DNA from: CAVTRI01 sp963737075
GTDB lineage: Bacteria; Actinomycetota; Acidimicrobiia; Acidimicrobiales; Palsa-688
NCBI GenBank assembly: GCA_963737075.1
Contig: CAVTRI010000002.1
Location: 372,001-436,000, forward strand
Direction: 5' to 3'
DNA: 64,000 bases
Part shown: positions 61,436 to 64,000 of the stretch, piece by piece
Numbering within the stretch: position 1 is the first letter of the stretch
How the letters are laid out: every line of letters begins with the position of its first letter
Translations under genes and position numbers: made by a program
Notes under the pieces: generated by a model
Told to the model about the DNA's origin: nothing
Databases searched by the model: none
Seen by the model: the letters and a program-made list of their open reading frames with translations, nothing else

Positions 61436-62116
61436 ATGCCCGATTTGCCTGTCGTCTCTGTCATTGGCACCGCAGCGCAGGAGGTCCAGCCGGAGCTGGC
61501 GACGCTCAGTGTCCAGCTGCGGGCCGAGGACAAGGAACGAGCCGCGGCGCTGCGGCGGATCAACGACCGCGGCACAACGCTCGACACCGTCGTGAAGGGG
61601 TTCCGCGACGCGGTCGAACGGGTTGAGACCGAAGTGGTGCGGGTCACGCCGGTCTTCAAAGGTGACCGGCCCCGCGAGCGCGTGTCTGGTTACACGGCGA
61701 CGCTGGTCAAGCGGCTAACGGTCATCGACTTCTCCCGCCTGGGCGAGATGCTGGCCCAGGTGGCCGACCTCGAGCTGGCCACGGTAACGGGGCCATGGTG
61801 GGATCTCCGGCCCGACAGCGCGGCCCGACGACAGGCCCGATTGGCCGCTGTCCGGGACGCGGTCCGCCAGGCCCACGACTACGCGGCGGCGGTGGGCAGC
61901 CAGCTGGCGGAGCTGGTCGAACTGGCCGACACCGGGCTGCTGGGGCGCCATCAGGCGTCCCCGAGGTTCTCGTACTCCGCCGCGAGCCCGCAGGCGATGG
62001 CCGCTCCCGACGAGATGACGTTCGACCTCGAGCCCCAGCTCCAGACCGTGGAAGCGACCATCGAAGCCCGCTTCCGTATCACCGTGCCTGATCTCAGCGC
62101 CGTCCCCTCGGACTGA
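61436..62116 (+). CDS. SIMPL (DUF541) domain protein
   Basis: 226 residues: VSVIGTAAQEVQPELATLSVQLRAEDKERAAALRRIND opens a SIMPL domain; SGYTATLVKRLTVIDFSRLGEML and RLAAVRDAVRQAHDYAAAVGSQL follow, and the end is VEATIEARFRI. SIMPL proteins are usually exported; here no signal peptide is seen, so the protein may be cytosolic. It is the only plus-strand gene in this minus-strand block and is divergent from the GlmS-like gene by 49 bases; it ends 4 bases from glmM. Function unknown. Confidence 0.82.
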   Translation: MPDLPVVSVIGTAAQEVQPELATLSVQLRAEDKERAAALRRINDRGTTLDTVVKGFRDAVERVETEVVRVTPVFKGDRPRERVSGYTATLVKRLTVIDFSRLGEMLAQVADLELATVTGPWWDLRPDSAARRQARLAAVRDAVRQAHDYAAAVGSQLAELVELADTGLLGRHQASPRFSYSAASPQAMAAPDEMTFDLEPQLQTVEATIEARFRITVPDLSAVPSD

Positions 62117-62120
62117 CCGG

Positions 62121-63491
62121 TCACCGAGGCCCAAGGGCGGAGCGCACCGCTTCGCACAAGAGGTCGGCAGCGGCGTCGGCTTCGGCCTCGGTCGGTGCCT
62201 CGACCATCACCCGCACCAGCGGCTCCGTACCGCTCGGCCGCAAAAGCACGCGCCCTCGTTCGGCCAGGTCGGCTTCGACCCGGCGGGCGGCAGCCCACAC
62301 GTCCGCCGCCCCGGCCAGGCCATCGCGGTTGGCGACGACGACGTTGCGCAGCACCTGGGGATAACTCTCCATGACCTCGCCGGCCAGCTGGGCGAGCGAC
62401 CGCCCGGCCCGCCGCATCAGATCGACCAGCAGGAGGCCTGAGAGCAATCCATCGCCGGTTGTGGCCAGGTCGCGGAACACGAGGTGTCCGGATTGCTCCC
62501 CCCCGAGGGACCAGCGGTGGCCCTCCAGGGCGGCCAGCACGGCTCGGTCGCCGACCGCTGTCTGATGTACGACCACGCCTGCGGCAGCCATCGCCCGGTG
62601 GAAGCCGAGGTTGGTCATGACCGTGACGACGACCGTGTCGTCAGCGAGCCGGTGCCGGCTGCGCAAGTCGAGGGCGAACAGACCGAGCAGACGGTCACCG
62701 TCCACGACCTTCCCGTTCCCGTCAACGGCGATCACCCGGTCGGCGTCTCCGTCGAAGGCCAGCCCCACGTCCGCCTGGGTGGCGACGACCGCCGCCACCA
62801 GACTCGACGGATCGGTGCTGCCGCACCCGGCGTTGATGTTCGTGCCGTCCGGCTGGTCGCCGAGGGTGGCGACCACCGCCGCTCCTACGGCTTCGAAAGC
62901 ACGCGTCGCGATGCCGGCGGCCGCCCCGTGGCCGCAGTCCAGCGCCACGCGGACCCCTTCCAGACGACGACCCTCCAGGGCGGTGACCAGGCGCTCGACG
63001 TAGCGGTCTGCGGACCCAGTGTGGACGCGGACACGCCCGACAGCCAGCCCGGTGCGGGCCAGCTGACCGTGTTGGCCGCTCCGCAAGTCGACCAGCGCCC
63101 GCAGCTGGTGCTCCACCTGCGCCTCCAGGGCGTCGTCGAGCTTGTGGCCTCCGGCCCCGAACAGCTTGATCCCATTGTCCGGAAACGGATTGTGGGACGC
63201 CGAGATCACTGCCGCAGGGACTCCCGCGGCGGCGGCAGCCGAAGCAACGCCCGGGGTCGGCAGTACGCCGAGGTCGACCGCGTCGACGCCTTCGGCCGCC
63301 AGCCCGGCGGACAGCGCAGCCTGCAGCATCGGCCCGGAACGCCGGGTGTCCCTACCAACAAGCAGCTCGCCGCCGGCGGGGGCGAGGAGCCGGCCGGCCA
63401 CGCGACCCAGGGCGAGGACCACCTCGGGCGTCAGCTCAGAGCCGGCCTCACCGCGGAGGCCGTCGGTCCCGAAGCGGAGCGTCCCGCTCAA
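62121..63491 (-). CDS. glmM: Phosphoglucosamine mutase
   Basis: 456 residues: LRFGTDGLRGEAGSELTPE, catalytic Ser in AAVISASHNPFPDNGIKLFG, metal loop GLAFDGDADRVIAVD, sugar loop GGEQSGHLVF and the phosphate loop LLRPSGTEPLVRVMVEA. It converts glucosamine-6-phosphate to glucosamine-1-phosphate for cell-wall precursors. It is next to the GlmS-like gene and rpsI, the usual actinobacterial setting. Confidence 0.96.
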   Translation of the reverse strand: MSGTLRFGTDGLRGEAGSELTPEVVLALGRVAGRLLAPAGGELLVGRDTRRSGPMLQAALSAGLAAEGVDAVDLGVLPTPGVASAAAAAGVPAAVISASHNPFPDNGIKLFGAGGHKLDDALEAQVEHQLRALVDLRSGQHGQLARTGLAVGRVRVHTGSADRYVERLVTALEGRRLEGVRVALDCGHGAAAGIATRAFEAVGAAVVATLGDQPDGTNINAGCGSTDPSSLVAAVVATQADVGLAFDGDADRVIAVDGNGKVVDGDRLLGLFALDLRSRHRLADDTVVVTVMTNLGFHRAMAAAGVVVHQTAVGDRAVLAALEGHRWSLGGEQSGHLVFRDLATTGDGLLSGLLLVDLMRRAGRSLAQLAGEVMESYPQVLRNVVVANRDGLAGAADVWAAARRVEADLAERGRVLLRPSGTEPLVRVMVEAPTEAEADAAADLLCEAVRSALGPR

Positions 63492-63552
63492 GCGGTCGGT
63501 ACCGCCCGAACCGGCACTTCGCCTCCTGCCGCGCGACCCGGCACCGAGCCCG

Positions 63553-63945
63553 TCAGCGCTTGGAGTACTGCGGCGCCTTGCGGGCTTTCTTGAGTCCGTA
63601 CTTCTTGGACTCCTTCTCCCGGGCGTCGCGGGTGAGGAACCCGGCCCGCTTCAGCGGAACACGGACCTCTGGCTCGACGTCGGCAAGGGCCCGGGCAATT
63701 CCCAGCCGCAGCGCACCCGCTTGGCCGGACACGCCTCCGCCGTCCATGGTGGCATCCACGTTGTACACGTCGGCCTTCTCGACCAGGCGCAGCGGCTCCG
63801 TGATCACCATGCGGTGGGTGGCAGACGGGAAGTAGTCGTCGATGGCGCGGCCGTTGACGACGATCGTGCCGTCCCCCGGGCGCAGCCGGACGCGGGCGAC
63901 CGCCGCCTTGCGACGACCGGTGGACTGGATCAGCGGCTTGGGCAC
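63553..63945 (-). CDS. rpsI: 30S ribosomal protein S9
   Basis: 130 residues: STGRRKAAVARVRLRPGDGTIVVNGRAIDDYF, GGGVSGQAGALRLGIARAL, and the tail KKYGLKKARKAPQYSKR whose end reaches the P-site tRNA. GTG 63945 has GAGGAG upstream. A frame entering from the right edge ends at TGA 63970-63968, where the end of rplM (L13) would be expected, but the 33 bases are too few to identify it. Confidence 0.96.
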   Translation of the reverse strand: MPKPLIQSTGRRKAAVARVRLRPGDGTIVVNGRAIDDYFPSATHRMVITEPLRLVEKADVYNVDATMDGGGVSGQAGALRLGIARALADVEPEVRVPLKRAGFLTRDAREKESKKYGLKKARKAPQYSKR

Positions 63946-64000
63946 GGTGGGGCGGGCTCCTCGGAGATCAAGCGACGCGATGGACGGACGGGTCGACCGC

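Overview
The window looks like chromosomal DNA of a high-GC actinobacterium. The evidence is GC-rich coding sequence with many GTG and TTG starts, two WhiB-family genes, a leucine-attenuated leuA, a GGM-tailed GroEL, and a block running from rpsI through glmM, glmS, acpS, nnr, alr and the tsaE/tsaB/rimI/tsaD genes to groESL. SCP2, family III CoA-transferase and amidase genes, together with an unusually long GlmS-like protein, make Acidimicrobiia my best guess at class level. That is inference. I saw no phage, insertion sequence, CRISPR array, tRNA or rRNA.

Left part (1-14.4 kb, mostly minus strand): a Nudix-VOC protein cut by the window edge, polyphosphate kinase ppk (with an apparent frameshift), a small unknown gene, and leuA behind a clear leader-peptide attenuator. 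Then follow a membrane-anchored HtrA protease, two whiB genes, tatA, a glutamate formimidoyltransferase and a macro-domain protein. Next come two TrkA-type K+ channel regulators and a MoxR-type AAA+ / VWA pair.

Middle part (14.5-35.7 kb): a plus-strand run of a GH2 glycosidase, an SCP2 protein, a DUF2510 membrane protein, a poly-gamma-glutamate hydrolase-like protein and a small acidic protein. Minus-strand mdh and icd are separated by a repeat-rich gap. A MocR-type regulator, with a near-perfect palindrome at its start, precedes a CoA-transferase and an enoyl-CoA hydratase. A minus-strand central-metabolism operon (B12-binding domain, sucC, sucD, purN, purH, folD, metF) joins the TCA cycle, purine synthesis and one-carbon metabolism. 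Two tandem LytR-CpsA-Psr wall-polymer ligases follow.

Right part (35.7-64 kb): pcrA, a complete ferric-iron ABC transporter behind a probable iron-responsive leaderless promoter, an amidase, guaA, guaB3, a zinc-ribbon/CD225 membrane protein and a CoA-type Nudix hydrolase. groESL follows under a perfect CIRCE operator. The t6A-tRNA genes (tsaD, rimI, tsaB, tsaE), a family 4 uracil-DNA glycosylase, a P1 (DmpA-type) peptidase, alr, nnr (second apparent frameshift), acpS, the 1135-residue GlmS-like protein, a SIMPL protein, glmM and rpsI complete the window.

The strongest points for follow-up are the enlarged GlmS-like enzyme, a pair of related repeat-rich intergenic regions 33.6 kb apart, the 15-bp-arm palindrome at the MocR gene, the Nudix-VOC fusion beside ppk, and two one-base frameshifts in otherwise intact genes.
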